A stretch of 5,718 nt of DNA, from positions 1 to 5,718 of the forward strand of contig PWQB01000044.1 in NCBI GenBank assembly GCA_003556955.1. The letters are read 5' to 3'. Both the position numbers and the translations under genes were made by a program. The stretch comes from Nostocaceae cyanobacterium CSSed10_463m (GTDB taxonomy: Bacteria > Cyanobacteriota > Cyanobacteriia > Cyanobacteriales > Nostocaceae). Under the pieces are notes generated by a model. The model ran no database searches. It was not told the origin of the DNA and was given only the letters and a program-made list of their open reading frames with translations. Of the stretch, positions 5,551 through 5,718 are shown in pieces (position 1 is the stretch's first letter; each line of letters opens with the position of its first letter).

Positions 5551-5718
5551 TTGACATCCTCCCCACCCTACTTCGTAGAGGGTGGGGATTCCAAAGATCA
5601 CTCCTTGGGTTTCCTCTTTCCACGACCCGACTTACTTGGAGGAGTTTCCCCACCCACGCAGAGGCCGATGTCTCCAGAGGCGTTATTAGTTCCGACGTGA
5701 CCCGCCGTACTCAATCCG
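5551..5718 (-). mobile_element. Right end of an IS200/IS605-superfamily (IS1341-like, tnpB) element, partial
   Basis: The segment combines the C-terminal codons of a tnpB gene with a right-end hairpin and a minus-strand terminus GGATGTCAA ending at 5551. These elements move as single-stranded DNA using hairpin ends and no terminal inverted repeats or target duplication. A TCAA right-end terminus is known for this superfamily (for example IS608). The left end, most of tnpB and any tnpA lie beyond the window. The exact boundary at 5551 is inferred from the TCAA terminus and from where the flanking repeat stops. Confidence 0.75.
5598..5718 (-). CDS. tnpB: TnpB (OrfB) C-terminal end, truncated by the window edge
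   Basis: The last 39 codons and the TGA stop (5598-5600) are visible; the start is outside the window. The peptide begins GLSTAGHVGTNNASGDIGLC and ends in a basic, Pro/Ser-rich tail, GRGKRKPKE. The LSTAGH.GTN..GDI pattern and basic tail match my recollection of the C-terminal tail of cyanobacterial TnpB, which follows the last RuvC motif. The catalytic RuvC residues and zinc-finger cysteines would lie upstream of this fragment, so activity cannot be judged. The right-end hairpin begins 10 bp after the stop codon, as expected for this element type. Confidence 0.75.
   Translation of the reverse strand, partial: GLSTAGHVGTNNASGDIGLCVGGETPPSKSGRGKRKPKE

Larger units (their letters stand above)
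5531..5718 (-). ncRNA. Putative omega RNA (right-end guide RNA) of TnpB, 3' part with predicted guide
   Basis: TnpB proteins of this superfamily are RNA-guided nucleases. Their guide scaffold is copied from the tnpB 3' end and the right end, and the guide comes from the DNA flanking the right end. The scaffold hairpin here is CCCCACCCT (5561-5569) with AGGGTGGGG (5579-5587), a 9-bp perfect stem whose loop can pair a little further. The predicted guide, read on the minus strand from 5550, is TCAGCCCTTATTTTGAGGAC, which lies wholly within the flanking palindromic repeat. The hairpin is seen; transcription, the 5' end and guide use are inferred from the family. Confidence 0.4.

Noticed and set aside
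5561..5587. Stand-alone intrinsic terminator for tnpB
   Set aside because: The stem is strong but not followed by a T-run on the minus strand; its position and the GGATGTCAA terminus fit a transposon right end better.

Overview
The window looks like chromosomal DNA from a filamentous, Nostoc/Anabaena-type cyanobacterium. It is AT-rich and carries six copies of the cyanobacterial HIP1 octamer GCGATCGC (2467, 3053, 3738, 4615, 5297 and 5344). Its intergenic gaps are filled with the short palindromic and tandem repeats typical of these genomes. I cannot name the species.

All genes lie on the minus strand, so transcription runs from high to low coordinates. From upstream to downstream they are: the 3' end of an IS200/IS605-type tnpB with its right-end hairpin (5551-5718, cut by the window edge); a FecCD-type ABC importer permease (4328-5380); a TonB-dependent outer-membrane receptor of the haemoglobin/transferrin/lactoferrin type (1782-4157); a lipoprotein substrate-binding protein of the BtuF/FecB fold (604-1533); and the cysteine-desulfurase activator SufE (85-525). 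A palindromic repeat, possibly a terminator, closes the window at 13-35.

The receptor, binding protein and permease supply three of the four parts of a TonB/ABC route for importing an iron chelate (haem or siderophore) across both membranes. The ATPase is not in the window. SufE feeds sulfur into Fe-S cluster assembly, a logical use for imported iron. Two Fur-box-like sequences were found by eye, one directly before the permease ATG (5381-5399) and one before the binding-protein gene (1562-1574). They suggest iron-dependent repression but are unproven.

The intergenic gaps hold most of the unusual structure: a nested 73-bp inverted-repeat element flanked by a 15-bp direct repeat (1608-1768), a four-copy TTTTGAC tandem repeat (4272-4299), and a palindromic repeat (5513-5550) that seems to have been interrupted by the tnpB element. 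I see no clearly new system. The least ordinary points are the insertion of a guide-RNA-type transposon into what looks like a dispersed repeat, and the histidine-poor haem-type receptor with an acidic two-cysteine N-terminal segment.
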